Of a DNA stretch of 64,000 nucleotides, positions 42,653-51,252 are shown piece after piece (the first letter of the stretch is position 1; every line of letters starts with the position of its first letter). This stretch comes from Sphingomonas_O antarctica (lineage in GTDB: Bacteria > Pseudomonadota > Alphaproteobacteria > Sphingomonadales > Sphingomonadaceae), in NCBI RefSeq assembly GCF_965137005.1, contig NZ_CBCRXM010000005.1:124001-188000 (forward strand), written 5' to 3'. The notes below the pieces were generated by a model. That model saw only the letters and a program-made list of their open reading frames with translations. It was not told the origin of the DNA and did no database searches. The position numbers and the translations under genes were made by a program.

Positions 42653-43888
42653 ATGAGCGACGAACCGCTTATCGCGCGGCTGGCGCATCATTTGCAACGC
42701 CCCGTGCCAGAATTTGTCCGGACAAGGGCGCGGCTGCATTTGCTGGATTGGCTGGCGTGCGTCGCGGGCGCGCGAGGAAGTGAGATTGGCGAGATCATTC
42801 GACGCGCCGATTTGGACACCACCTATCGTGCCGCTTGGTTGGGTAGTGTTTTAGAGATGGATGATGTGCACCGGAGTGCGCTATTGCATCCCGGACCGGT
42901 CATTTGGTCCGCCGTCTTGATCGCTGGCGCCGAAGTGGGCGCTGCCCTGTCCGCTGTGCTGGATGGGGCGGTGCAAGGCTATGAAAGCATGATCGCCGTT
43001 GGCTCGACCCTCGACGCCCTTCATTATTCGCACTTTCATAATACTGCGACGACAGGTCCATTTGGATCGGCTGCTGCCGCGGGTTCTGTGTACGAACTAT
43101 CTGCGTGCCAACTTCTAGCGGCCATGGGTAACGCGGCATCCACGACAGGCGGACTTTGGCAATTTCGCGCCGAGCAAGTCATGACCAAATTCTGGCATAC
43201 GGCGACTGCGAGCAGCAATGGCAAATTTGCCGCTTACATGGCCAAGTTTGGCATGACGGGGCCCGCCGCCATCCTCGAAGGTCCACAAGGCCTTTACGCG
43301 GCAACCTGCCGCGACCCCAAACCGTTGGTGTTGGGTGATGGCTGGCGGATCGAGGAGGTCAGTTTCAAGCCGTGGGCGGCGTGCCGTCACGCGCATCCGG
43401 CGATCGATTGTGCATTAGAGCTGCGTGCGGCGGGTAGGGTGACGCCGCCGTTTCATGTGGAAACCTATGCCGATGCGCTGACATTTTGCGATCGACCCGA
43501 TCCGGTGACCGAGACCGATGCCAAATTTTCCCTTCAGCATGCGGTGGCGGTGATCGCCGACGGGCGCGACGCGACGCCCGCCGATTTCACGCCCGAGGCG
43601 ATCGCCGCTCTCGCACTGCTCCGCGCGCAAGTCAGCGTAGCCGAGGACCCGGAGATCACCGCGCGCTACCCCGCGCATTTCGGGGCGCGGGTGAACGGGC
43701 TGGAGTTGCAGGACTGTCGCGGCGACCCTGAGCGCCCGGTCGGCGAAGCGGAGATCGTCGCCAAGATGCACATGCTCGCAGCGTGGGGCGGTCTGCCCGC
43801 GAGCGAAGCGGATCGTGCGGCGGAGCTGGCATTGCGCGGAGACGATGCCGCGGCGGTCGTGACCATGCTCGAAGAGTGGCTGGCGTGA
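42653..43888 (+). CDS. MmgE/PrpD family protein, copy 1
   Basis: This 411-residue protein has the MmgE/PrpD outline: VRTRARLHLLDWLACVAGARGSE near residue 25, LGSVLEMDDVHRSALLHPGPV near 65, GYESMIAVG and SFKPWAACRHAHPAIDCAL near 255. The family includes 2-methylcitrate dehydratase and cis-aconitate decarboxylase, enzymes acting on branched carboxylates. The ATG is only 23 bp from the divergent regulator start, so the promoters must overlap the two coding regions. It overlaps the next gene by 4 bp. Confidence 0.86.
   Translation: MSDEPLIARLAHHLQRPVPEFVRTRARLHLLDWLACVAGARGSEIGEIIRRADLDTTYRAAWLGSVLEMDDVHRSALLHPGPVIWSAVLIAGAEVGAALSAVLDGAVQGYESMIAVGSTLDALHYSHFHNTATTGPFGSAAAAGSVYELSACQLLAAMGNAASTTGGLWQFRAEQVMTKFWHTATASSNGKFAAYMAKFGMTGPAAILEGPQGLYAATCRDPKPLVLGDGWRIEEVSFKPWAACRHAHPAIDCALELRAAGRVTPPFHVETYADALTFCDRPDPVTETDAKFSLQHAVAVIADGRDATPADFTPEAIAALALLRAQVSVAEDPEITARYPAHFGARVNGLELQDCRGDPERPVGEAEIVAKMHMLAAWGGLPASEADRAAELALRGDDAAAVVTMLEEWLA
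42711..42725. promoter_or_regulatory. Palindromic operator 4 inside a coding region
   Basis: AATTTGTCCGGACAA has the full 12-base core, but the right outer arm is changed. It lies within codons 20-24 of the MmgE/PrpD gene and 81 bp upstream of the regulator's TTG start. This is the right place for autoregulation of the regulator's own leftward promoter. Confidence 0.7.
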
Positions 43889-45147
43889 CCGCCACCGCCG
43901 CACTACTCGCATTTGCCGCAGCCGATCACCTTATGCCGCCGAAGGTCCGTGACGATGCCGTCCGTTTGCTGGCGGACACGCTGGCGGTTGGCGCCGCCGG
44001 AGCGAGCGCACCGGGGGCGGACGCGATCCTTGCGGTCGCGCGTGGCTGGGGTGCGGCCGGCGAGGCGCGGCTTCTTGGCAGCGCCGAGCGCCTCCCAGCT
44101 GCAAGCGCCGCCTTCGTCAATGGATACCGCATCCACTGCCTCGAATGGGACGCGGTGCATGAGGCGGCAGTGGTGCACGCGATGAGCGTGGTCACGGCGG
44201 CGCTGGGCGCGGTGGTCGACCGGATGGGCGGATGCAATCCGGACGACGCGCTGATCGCGCTGGCGATCGGGGTCGATATTGCGAGTGGGCTGGGCCTTGC
44301 CGCGACCAGTCCACTGACCTTCTTTCGTCCCGCGACAGCGGGCGTGATCGGCGCGGCCTTGGCGGTCGCGCGGGTGACCGGCGCACCGATGGCCGACACG
44401 CTTGGGCTGGCTTATTCGTCTTGCGCGGGGACAATGCAGGCGCATGTCGAGGGATCTATCGCGCTGCCCTTTCAGGTGGCGAATGCGGCGCGCGCGGCAG
44501 TGGCTGCGGCAGATATGGCAAGCGCCGGCTTTACCGGGCCGCACGACGCGCTCGAAGGCCCATATGGCTATTTCACGCTGTTCGAGGCGGGCGATCTGGC
44601 GACGTACACGCGCGATCTCGGGCACGTGTGGCGGGTGTCGGAGATCAGCACCAAGCCGTATCCCAGCGGGCGCGCGAGCCATGGTGTCCTCGGCGCGCTG
44701 CAGGGTCGCGACAGCAAAATCGAGAGGATCGAGGCGCATGTCCCGCCACTGGTTTACCGCCTTGTCGGCCGGCCGATGATGTCCGCCATGACCCCGGCTT
44801 ATGCACGACTATGTCTGCCGTTCCTCGTCGCGTTGATGCTGACGGATGGAGAGATCGACCCGCGTCGCTTTACTCCGGCGGCGTTTACCGATCCGGCATT
44901 GGCGGCGCTGGCGGCGAAAGTCGCGATCGTCGTCGATGGCAATCCCGATCCGAACGCGCTGTCACCGCAGCGGCTGGTGATCGATGGCGTCGAGATCGTC
45001 GTTGCGGACACCTTGGGTAGTCCAGCCTCATCATTGTCCTCTGTGCAAAACCTCGCAAAAATGACGTTAGCCAAAGATTTGTCCGGACAAATTCCGGATG
45101 AGCGGTTATTCACAGCACCGTTGGGTTATTTTGCGGGGGTGCAATGA
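43885..45147 (+). CDS. MmgE/PrpD family protein, copy 2
   Basis: This 420-residue second MmgE/PrpD protein starts with GTG overlapping the previous stop. Landmarks are AVRLLADTLAVGAAGAS, NGYRIHCLEWDAVHEAAVVH (family position of the LDxDD block), FFRPATAGVIGAALAVA and STKPYPSGRASHG (equivalent of the KPYP motif). Two adjacent divergent copies suggest two dehydratase, isomerase or decarboxylase steps, or a heteromer. Its 3' end carries operator 5. Confidence 0.86.
   Translation: MTATAALLAFAAADHLMPPKVRDDAVRLLADTLAVGAAGASAPGADAILAVARGWGAAGEARLLGSAERLPAASAAFVNGYRIHCLEWDAVHEAAVVHAMSVVTAALGAVVDRMGGCNPDDALIALAIGVDIASGLGLAATSPLTFFRPATAGVIGAALAVARVTGAPMADTLGLAYSSCAGTMQAHVEGSIALPFQVANAARAAVAAADMASAGFTGPHDALEGPYGYFTLFEAGDLATYTRDLGHVWRVSEISTKPYPSGRASHGVLGALQGRDSKIERIEAHVPPLVYRLVGRPMMSAMTPAYARLCLPFLVALMLTDGEIDPRRFTPAAFTDPALAALAAKVAIVVDGNPDPNALSPQRLVIDGVEIVVADTLGSPASSLSSVQNLAKMTLAKDLSGQIPDERLFTAPLGYFAGVQ
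45077..45092. promoter_or_regulatory. Palindromic operator 5 inside a coding region
   Basis: ATTTGTCCGGACAAAT is a perfect 16-base palindrome in the last 24 codons of the second MmgE/PrpD gene, 51 bp upstream of the ligase ATG at 45144. It probably controls an internal promoter for the 45144-51252 genes. Confidence 0.75.
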
Positions 45148-46490
45148 GCCATTCGACCTATTTCGAGGCGTTCGATGCCAAGGCGATGCTCACCGATTAC
45201 CCGCTCGATCTGGTCGCGGCTTACGGGAAAATGTCACGCGACGAACTGCGCGGCATTCAAGAGGCGCGCTTCACCCGGTTGATGGCGCGTGGGTGGGAAA
45301 TCCCGTTTTACCGTCGGCTGTGGGGCGAAAAGGGCATCGAACCCGGCGATATCCGCGGCCTCGACGACATCGGCAAGCTGCCCGTGTACGACAAGACCGA
45401 CCTGATGGCGTCGGTCAACGACCACCCGCCTTATGGCGATTTCGATGGTCGCGGCGACAGTTCGGTGGTCTTCCATACCACCAGCGGCACGACGGGTCGC
45501 CCCCAGCCGCTGATGTTCGGACCCAAGGGCCGCGAGCTGACCAATTTGCTGGTCGGGCGGATGTACCGCTGGATGGGTCTGCGCCCCGACGATGTGGTAC
45601 AGTCGGTTTACGGGCACGGCATGATCAATGGCGGCCATTACATCCGCGAAGCCGTGACGCATTTCACCAGTTCGCTATTCCTCAGCGCGGGCACCGGCAT
45701 CGAAACGCGCAGCGCGGCGCAGGTGCGGTTGCTGACCGATTTCAACGTCAGCGTGATGGTCGGGTTTGTCGATTACATCAGGAAGCTGGCCGAGGTGGCC
45801 GGAGCCGAGGGCCTGGCCGAGCAAATCAAGCTGCGCATGATCATCGGCCATCTCGGCACCGAGGACCGTAAGGCGACCGAGGACGCATGGGGCGGGGCGA
45901 AGGCGTATGACTGGTACGGCGTCGGCGACACCGGCAGCATCGCGGGCGAAGGTCCGGAGCGCGACGGGCTGTATGTGTGGGAAGACGCGCAATATCTCGA
46001 ATTGCTCGGCGTCGACGACGGCCAGCCGGTTGCCGCAGGCGGCACCGGCGACATGGTCGTCACTTGCCTTTTCAAGGATGATATCGCGCCGTGCATCCGC
46101 TTTAACACGCACGACATTACGCATGAACTGGGTGGACGGGGGGCGCTAGCATTCAAGCGCATCGCCGGGTTCAAGGGCCGCAGCGACAATATGGTCAAAT
46201 TGCGCGGCATCAACCTGTTCCCCCACGCCATCGCCGCGCTGCTCGAGAACCGCGCCGACCTGACCGGCGAATATGTCTGTCACCTGCGCCGTGAGAGCGG
46301 ACGTGACGAGATGGTGGTGACGATCGAGAGCCGCGGCGGGACCGACGTCGGTCAGTTGGCGGCGCTGCTGCGGCAGGGGCTGGGGGTCGAGGTTGGTGTC
46401 GCCCTGTGCGATCCCGGCGGGACGGCGGCGGCGACGCAGATCGACAGCCGGCAAAAGCCGATCCGGCTGGTGGACGAGCGGGCGCTGTGA
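45144..46490 (+). CDS. PaaK-like AMP-forming CoA ligase/adenylating enzyme
   Basis: This 448-residue protein has the phenylacetate-CoA-ligase-type outline: WEIPFYRRLWGEKGI, LPVYDKTDLM, the P-loop VFHTTSGTTGRPQPLMF, YDWYGVGDTGSIAGE (A5-like), FNTHDITHEL and GFKGRSDNMVKLRGINLFPHAI. It probably activates a carboxylic acid with ATP and CoA. It starts 4 bp before the end of the MmgE/PrpD gene and is the first gene after operator 5. The acid is unknown. Confidence 0.9.
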   Translation: MSHSTYFEAFDAKAMLTDYPLDLVAAYGKMSRDELRGIQEARFTRLMARGWEIPFYRRLWGEKGIEPGDIRGLDDIGKLPVYDKTDLMASVNDHPPYGDFDGRGDSSVVFHTTSGTTGRPQPLMFGPKGRELTNLLVGRMYRWMGLRPDDVVQSVYGHGMINGGHYIREAVTHFTSSLFLSAGTGIETRSAAQVRLLTDFNVSVMVGFVDYIRKLAEVAGAEGLAEQIKLRMIIGHLGTEDRKATEDAWGGAKAYDWYGVGDTGSIAGEGPERDGLYVWEDAQYLELLGVDDGQPVAAGGTGDMVVTCLFKDDIAPCIRFNTHDITHELGGRGALAFKRIAGFKGRSDNMVKLRGINLFPHAIAALLENRADLTGEYVCHLRRESGRDEMVVTIESRGGTDVGQLAALLRQGLGVEVGVALCDPGGTAAATQIDSRQKPIRLVDERAL

Positions 46491-47665
46491 TCGATTGGGG
46501 CGACCTCGAAACGCGCAACGCCCCGCTGAACGCCTTCGTCGATTGGGATGAAGCTGCCGCGTTCGGAGACGGTCCGCTGTCCGACCTGACTATCGGCGTC
46601 AAATCGAACATTATGGTCGCAGGCCTGCCGTGGACTGGCGGCATGGGGCTGTATCGCGATCGCATCGCCGCCCGCGACGCGGAGGTCGTGACAAGGCTAC
46701 GCGCTGCAGGCGCAGCGATCCTCGGCAGTCTCAACATGCATGAGGCGGCGTTGGGCGCGACGACCGACAATGTCTTTTACGGCCGCACGCACAACCCGCA
46801 CCGCATCGGCCACACGCCGGGCGGCAGTTCCGGCGGCAGCGGGGCGGCGATCCCGGCGGGGCTGTGCGACGTGGCGCTGGGCACCGATACGCTGGGCAGC
46901 GTGCGCATCCCGGCGGCGTATAACGGCGTTTACGGGCTGAAGCCGACCAACGGTGCGATTTCGAACGACGGACTGGCAATGCTCGAGCCTCGCTTCGATT
47001 GTATCGGACCATTGGCGCGCGACCTGAATATTTTGGCGCGGGTTTGGGGGGTGATGAGCGAAGGAGCCGGACCCTTTGGAAACCGCCCCATGGTTCGGAT
47101 GCTGCGGCTGGAGAACTACCCCGTCGACACCCAGCCCGCTGTCACGACGGCGCTGAACTGCGCGCTCGACGCCCTCCCCAAGACGGCCGCGATCACCCTC
47201 CTCGACGATCCCACCGCCATCCGCATGGCCGGCTTCGTCGCCGCCGGGCAATGGCTCGCGGCCGAATTGGGCGATTGGCGCGCGCTGCCTGCGACGGCGA
47301 TTTCCGACGAACTTCGTTTCCTGCTCGACCTCACGAGCAGGGCCGAACCGCGCGAGGATGTGCTGGCGCGCACGCGAGAGACGTTGCTCGCGGCGATCGG
47401 CGACGATGGCGTGCTGATCACGCCCACCGCGCCGCAAGCCGCGTTCGCGCACGGCACGCGTGCGCCATCCAACCAGGCGGATTTCACCTGCATCGCCAAC
47501 ATTGCCGGGCTACCGGCGCTCGCGATTCCTGCCGGGCGTGACGAAACCGGGCTGCCCGTTTCGATCCAGCTTGTCGGCCCTCCGCACAGCGAGCAATCAT
47601 TGATCGACCTCGCCCGCACGCTCATCCCCGTGCTGGGTGGTGCGCAGTTACCCGAAGGAGCCTGA
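46487..47665 (+). CDS. Amidase-signature family amidase
   Basis: This 392-residue amidase has the intact Ser-cisSer-Lys triad: Lys in LTIGVKSNIMVAG, the cis-Ser in TPGGSSGGSGAAIPAG and the nucleophile Ser in GTDTLGSVRIPAAY. It would release ammonia or an amine from an amide intermediate. The start is GTG, overlapping the ligase stop by 4 bp. Along with the cysteine hydrolase (22522) and deacetylase-fold proteins, it adds to the nitrogen-removing set in this island. Confidence 0.92.
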   Translation: MIDWGDLETRNAPLNAFVDWDEAAAFGDGPLSDLTIGVKSNIMVAGLPWTGGMGLYRDRIAARDAEVVTRLRAAGAAILGSLNMHEAALGATTDNVFYGRTHNPHRIGHTPGGSSGGSGAAIPAGLCDVALGTDTLGSVRIPAAYNGVYGLKPTNGAISNDGLAMLEPRFDCIGPLARDLNILARVWGVMSEGAGPFGNRPMVRMLRLENYPVDTQPAVTTALNCALDALPKTAAITLLDDPTAIRMAGFVAAGQWLAAELGDWRALPATAISDELRFLLDLTSRAEPREDVLARTRETLLAAIGDDGVLITPTAPQAAFAHGTRAPSNQADFTCIANIAGLPALAIPAGRDETGLPVSIQLVGPPHSEQSLIDLARTLIPVLGGAQLPEGA

Positions 47666-47668
47666 GCC

Positions 47669-47974
47669 ATGCGTATCGTCGTGCTGTTCAACCTGAAATC
47701 CGGCCTCGATGCCGCCGTTTACGAAGCATGGGCGCGCGGCAGCGACATTCCCGGCGTCAACGCGCTCGGTTCGGTTGCGAAATTCACGGTGCACAAGGCG
47801 ACAGGCCTGTTCGGGTCGGACGCCAAGCCGCCATATGAGTATGTCGAAATCATCGACATTCACGGCATGGACCCGTTTGTCGCGGACGTCAGCGACCCGA
47901 AATTCCAGAAGGTCGCCGCGGCATTCGGCGATTTCGCCGACAATCCGCAATTCATCTTGACCGAGGATCTGTGA
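47669..47974 (+). CDS. EthD/REDY (HapK)-like small protein
   Basis: This 101-residue protein probably forms a dimeric alpha/beta barrel. The landmarks RIVVLFNLKSGLDAAVYEAWARGSDIPGVNAL and PYEYVEIIDIHGMDPF, with FQKVAAAFGDFADNPQFILTEDL at the end, resemble the REDY-like protein HapK group. It has an ATG with an upstream GGAG and overlaps the SDR ATG by one base. A binding or isomerising role on a ring intermediate is possible. Confidence 0.75.
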   Translation: MRIVVLFNLKSGLDAAVYEAWARGSDIPGVNALGSVAKFTVHKATGLFGSDAKPPYEYVEIIDIHGMDPFVADVSDPKFQKVAAAFGDFADNPQFILTEDL

Positions 47975-48774
47975 TGGCCGGCCGCTTTTCCGGCAAGACC
48001 ATCGTCGTCACCGGCGCGGGGCGGGAAAAGGGCCTGGGCCCGGCGATCCTGCAGCGCTTTGCCGACGAAGGCGCGAATTGCGTAGTCAGCGATCAGCGTA
48101 TCACGCCTCAGGCGCTCGACGTGGCGGAGGAATTGCGCGGACGCGGGGCCGAGGTTGCGGAGATTGCGTGCAATGTGGCGCGAGTGGAGGAGTGTCGCGA
48201 GTTGATCGACCAGACGGTCGATCGGTTCGGCGGCGTCGATATTCTGGTCAACAATGCCGGCATCGGGTTCATGATGAAGCCGCTGCTGGAGGTCGATCCC
48301 GCCGATTGGGACGAGGTAATCGGCGTCAATCTGTCGGGCGCGTTCTATTGCACCCAGGCGGCCGCGAAGGTGATGGTCGCGGCGGGCAAAGGCGGGCGGA
48401 TCATCAACATCGCATCGCAGGCCGCCAAGACCGGCTTTCCGCACATGGCCAGCTATGTGTCTTCGAAGCACGGCATGATCGGCCTGACGCGGACCAGCGC
48501 GATCGAGCTCGGCAAGCACGCCATCACCGTCAACGCGATCTGCCCCAATCATGTCACCACCGGCCTGGGCAGCGACCAGAACGAGTATTTTTCCAAGCTC
48601 CTCGGCTTCGAAAGCGTTGCCGCCTACCTCGCCAACATGGCCGCGCGGAACCCGATGGGACGACCGGGGCTGGCAAGCGATACCGCCGCGACCTGCGCGT
48701 GGCTGGCTTCGGACGAGGCAAGCTACATTACCGGGGAGGCGATCAACGTTTCCGGCGGGGAGGAAATGCATTGA
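47974..48774 (+). CDS. Short-chain dehydrogenase/reductase
   Basis: This 266-residue classical SDR has cofactor motif TIVVTGAGREKGLGPAI (variant TGxxxGxG), NNAG in ILVNNAGIGFM, a catalytic Ser in IINIASQAAKTG, and YVSSK as the YxxxK pair. PMGRPGLASDTAATCAWLASDEASYITGE is the usual C-terminal signature. It reduces or oxidises a hydroxy/keto group with NAD(P). It overlaps the EthD-like gene by 1 bp and the deacetylase-fold gene by 4 bp. Confidence 0.92.
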   Translation: MAGRFSGKTIVVTGAGREKGLGPAILQRFADEGANCVVSDQRITPQALDVAEELRGRGAEVAEIACNVARVEECRELIDQTVDRFGGVDILVNNAGIGFMMKPLLEVDPADWDEVIGVNLSGAFYCTQAAAKVMVAAGKGGRIINIASQAAKTGFPHMASYVSSKHGMIGLTRTSAIELGKHAITVNAICPNHVTTGLGSDQNEYFSKLLGFESVAAYLANMAARNPMGRPGLASDTAATCAWLASDEASYITGEAINVSGGEEMH

Positions 48775-49622
48775 GGGGCGAGCGCATCGACTGGCCGAAT
48801 GGCGCGAAGATCGCGCTGTCGATCGTCGTCAATGTCGAGGAAGGCTCGGAAATGACCGTCGCGCGGGGCGACCGGGGGATGGAGCCGGTCGACGAGCTGG
48901 GCATCCATATCAAGTCGCCGATCCGCAACTACGGCAATGAATCCAACTATCTCTATGGCATTAAGGCGGGCGCACCGCGCGTGGTGGCGTTGCTCGACAA
49001 GCATGATGTGCGCGCGAGCTGGACCGTTGCGGCAATGTCCCTCGAAAACCATCCCGAGATCGGTGCAGCGATCCGCGACCGCGGCGACGAGCCGGTGTCG
49101 CACGGCTATCGCTGGGTGCACCAGTTCAAGATGGATGAGGCGGCCGAGCGCGACTTCATCGCCAAGGCGGTGACATCGATCGAGCGCACCACCGGCACAC
49201 GGCCCTATGGCTGGCTGTCGCGTTACTTCCACACCGACAACACCCGCCGCCTGCTGATCGAGGCGGGGTTCGATTATCACATGGACGATTATTCGGGCGA
49301 CGTGCCGTTCGTCGATGGGGCGACGGTGCCGGGCAAGCGCATCGCCATCGTACCGTATCAGCTCGATACCAATGACATGAAGATGTGGACCGACCCGGCC
49401 TATACTCCGGCCAATTGGCTGGATTATGCGCGGCGGGCGTTCGACTGGATCTATGCCGAAGGGGTGGCGGGCGATCCGAAGATGATGAGCTTGGGGCTGC
49501 ATTTGCGCATCATCGGGCGGCCGGGGCGGATCTGGGCGCTGGACGAATTTCTGAAGCACGTCTGCAGACATGATGGCGTGTGGTTCGCGACGCGGCGCGA
49601 GATTGCGCAGGTGGTGCTGTGA
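48771..49622 (+). CDS. PuuE/cyclic-imide-hydrolase-type deacetylase-fold protein, copy 3
   Basis: This 283-residue member of the same family as the 23196 and 24424 genes has IDWPNGAKIALSIVVNVEEGSE at the N-terminus, DEPVSHGYRWVHQF near residue 105, YGWLSRYFHTDNT near 145 and LGLHLRIIGRPGRI near 245. Landmarks PVDELGI and NYGNESNYLYGIKAG match the PuuE/imidase branch closely. The start is TTG, directly after a GGGGAGG site and overlapping the SDR stop. It would open a cyclic amide or imide. Confidence 0.87.
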   Translation: MRGERIDWPNGAKIALSIVVNVEEGSEMTVARGDRGMEPVDELGIHIKSPIRNYGNESNYLYGIKAGAPRVVALLDKHDVRASWTVAAMSLENHPEIGAAIRDRGDEPVSHGYRWVHQFKMDEAAERDFIAKAVTSIERTTGTRPYGWLSRYFHTDNTRRLLIEAGFDYHMDDYSGDVPFVDGATVPGKRIAIVPYQLDTNDMKMWTDPAYTPANWLDYARRAFDWIYAEGVAGDPKMMSLGLHLRIIGRPGRIWALDEFLKHVCRHDGVWFATRREIAQVVL

Positions 49623-50368
49623 CGCTGCGGCTGGAAATCGACGGCGCGGTTGCCCGGCTGCTGATCGACCGACCGGAAAAGCGCAACGCGGTGACGCAGG
49701 CGATGTGGGACGCGTTTCCGGCGCTGATCGCCGAGGCGGTAGCGTCGCCCGCACGCGCGATCCTGCTCGCCTCCGCCACGCCCGGCATGTTCAGCGCAGG
49801 GGCGGACATCGGCGAATTTGCCGCGGGCGCACGCGATCCCGATTGGCGCGCGGCCAATCAGGCGGCGATCAACCGGACGCAGCAGGATCTGGCGCGGGCC
49901 GATAAACCGACCGTCGCCTTCATCGACGGGGATTGCGTGGGCGGTGGTTGCGGGCTGGCGCTGGCATGCGACCTGCGCGTGGCGACAGCGCGGGCGCGGT
50001 TCGGAATCACGCCCGCCAAGCTGGGGCTGGTCTATCCGCTGCACGACACCAAATTGCTGGTCGATCAGGTCGGCCCCGCCAAAGCCAAGCGGCTGCTCTA
50101 CACGGGCGTACTGATCGGTGCCGAGGAAGCGCTGGCGATCGGATTGATCGACGCGATTGCCGCTAGCCCGGATGACCGCATCGCGCAGATCGTCGCCCAA
50201 TCGGGCCATTCGCAGCGCCAAACCAAGGCGATGGTCCGCCGCATCCTCGACGGACAGGCTGAAGACGATGACGCCACGCGCGCGATGTTCGCGGGGGCTT
50301 TTGACGGCGACGATTTCGCCGAAGGGGTGAGCGCGTTTCTTGAGAAGCGAAAGGCGCAGTTCCGATGA
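49619..50368 (+). CDS. Enoyl-CoA hydratase/isomerase family protein
   Basis: This 249-residue crotonase-fold protein has LLIDRPEKRNAVTQAMWDAF, the oxyanion motif GMFSAGADIGEF, and the second oxyanion segment VAFIDGDCVGGGCGLALACDLRVA, with FGITPAKLGLVYP after it. Where hydratases have the pair of catalytic Glu residues, these positions read differently, so an isomerase or hydrolase role is as likely as hydration. The start is GTG, overlapping the previous stop by 4 bp. Confidence 0.88.
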   Translation: MTLRLEIDGAVARLLIDRPEKRNAVTQAMWDAFPALIAEAVASPARAILLASATPGMFSAGADIGEFAAGARDPDWRAANQAAINRTQQDLARADKPTVAFIDGDCVGGGCGLALACDLRVATARARFGITPAKLGLVYPLHDTKLLVDQVGPAKAKRLLYTGVLIGAEEALAIGLIDAIAASPDDRIAQIVAQSGHSQRQTKAMVRRILDGQAEDDDATRAMFAGAFDGDDFAEGVSAFLEKRKAQFR

Positions 50369-51252
50369 ACCATGGCCAGATTATCGGCGCGCTGGCGACG
50401 GTGCCCGAGCTCGACCGGGCGATCGAGGATTATTCCGGTGTGCTCGGCTTCGAGCTGGCCGAGCGCGGGCGGGTCGATGCCGCGCTCGCCCACAGCTGGG
50501 CTGCCCCGGGTGTCGCCGGCGCGCGTTATGCGGCGCTCCGCCCGCCTAGCGGCGCGCCGTCGACGATCCGGCTGGTCGAGCAGCCTGCCATGCCTGGCTA
50601 TCGCCCGACCACGACCTTCGGCTGGAACGCGTTCGAGATCAGCGTGCACGACGTGTTCGGCTGGCCCGACAAGCTCACGGGGACGGGCTTCGAGATCGTG
50701 GGGCTCCCGCGCGAAATCCCGGGCCTGCCCTATTTCGTGGCGATGCAGATGGTCGGGCGCGGCGGCGAGATGATCTATCTCAACGAAGTGCGGGAGGACA
50801 CGCCGACCAGCGATCTGCCGCGCGCCGCATCCGCCGTCGACATGGTGTTCATCGTCATCCTCGGCACGGCGGACCGGGAAAGCACCGTCGCCTGGTATCG
50901 CGACCGCCTGAAGCTCGACGAAGGCGGCAGCTACACGATCGAATATACCATGATCAACAAGGCGTTCGGGCTGCCCGACGGCACGCCATCGACGATCACC
51001 ATGGCGCAGAAGGGCCGCATGCCGATTGCCGAGATCGACCAATATCCGCCCGCCGCTGCTGCACGCCCGGTGGCGGATGGAATGCTACCTCCGGGCAATG
51101 CGCTGGTGACGCTGGCGGTGGAGAGTCTGGATGCGCTTGAGCTCGACTGGATTTCGCCGCCCGCCATCCGCAGCGGCAATCCCTATGATGGCAGGCGTAC
51201 GGCGACCGTGCGCGGGCCGGCGGGGGAGCTGCTGGAATTGGTCGAGATTTAG
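50365..51252 (+). CDS. Two-domain VOC-superfamily protein
   Basis: This 295-residue protein has two vicinal-oxygen-chelate modules: IIGALATVPELDRAIEDYSGVLGFELAERG at the N-terminus and MVFIVILGTADRESTVAWYRDRLKLDEGGSY in the middle, ending with AGELLELVEI. It resembles extradiol-dioxygenase-like or glyoxalase-like proteins in layout, but the His/His/Glu metal set of dioxygenases is not evident. The ATG overlaps the previous stop by 4 bp. It ends in a 4 bp overlap with the convergent reductase gene. Confidence 0.8.
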   Translation: MNHGQIIGALATVPELDRAIEDYSGVLGFELAERGRVDAALAHSWAAPGVAGARYAALRPPSGAPSTIRLVEQPAMPGYRPTTTFGWNAFEISVHDVFGWPDKLTGTGFEIVGLPREIPGLPYFVAMQMVGRGGEMIYLNEVREDTPTSDLPRAASAVDMVFIVILGTADRESTVAWYRDRLKLDEGGSYTIEYTMINKAFGLPDGTPSTITMAQKGRMPIAEIDQYPPAAAARPVADGMLPPGNALVTLAVESLDALELDWISPPAIRSGNPYDGRRTATVRGPAGELLELVEI

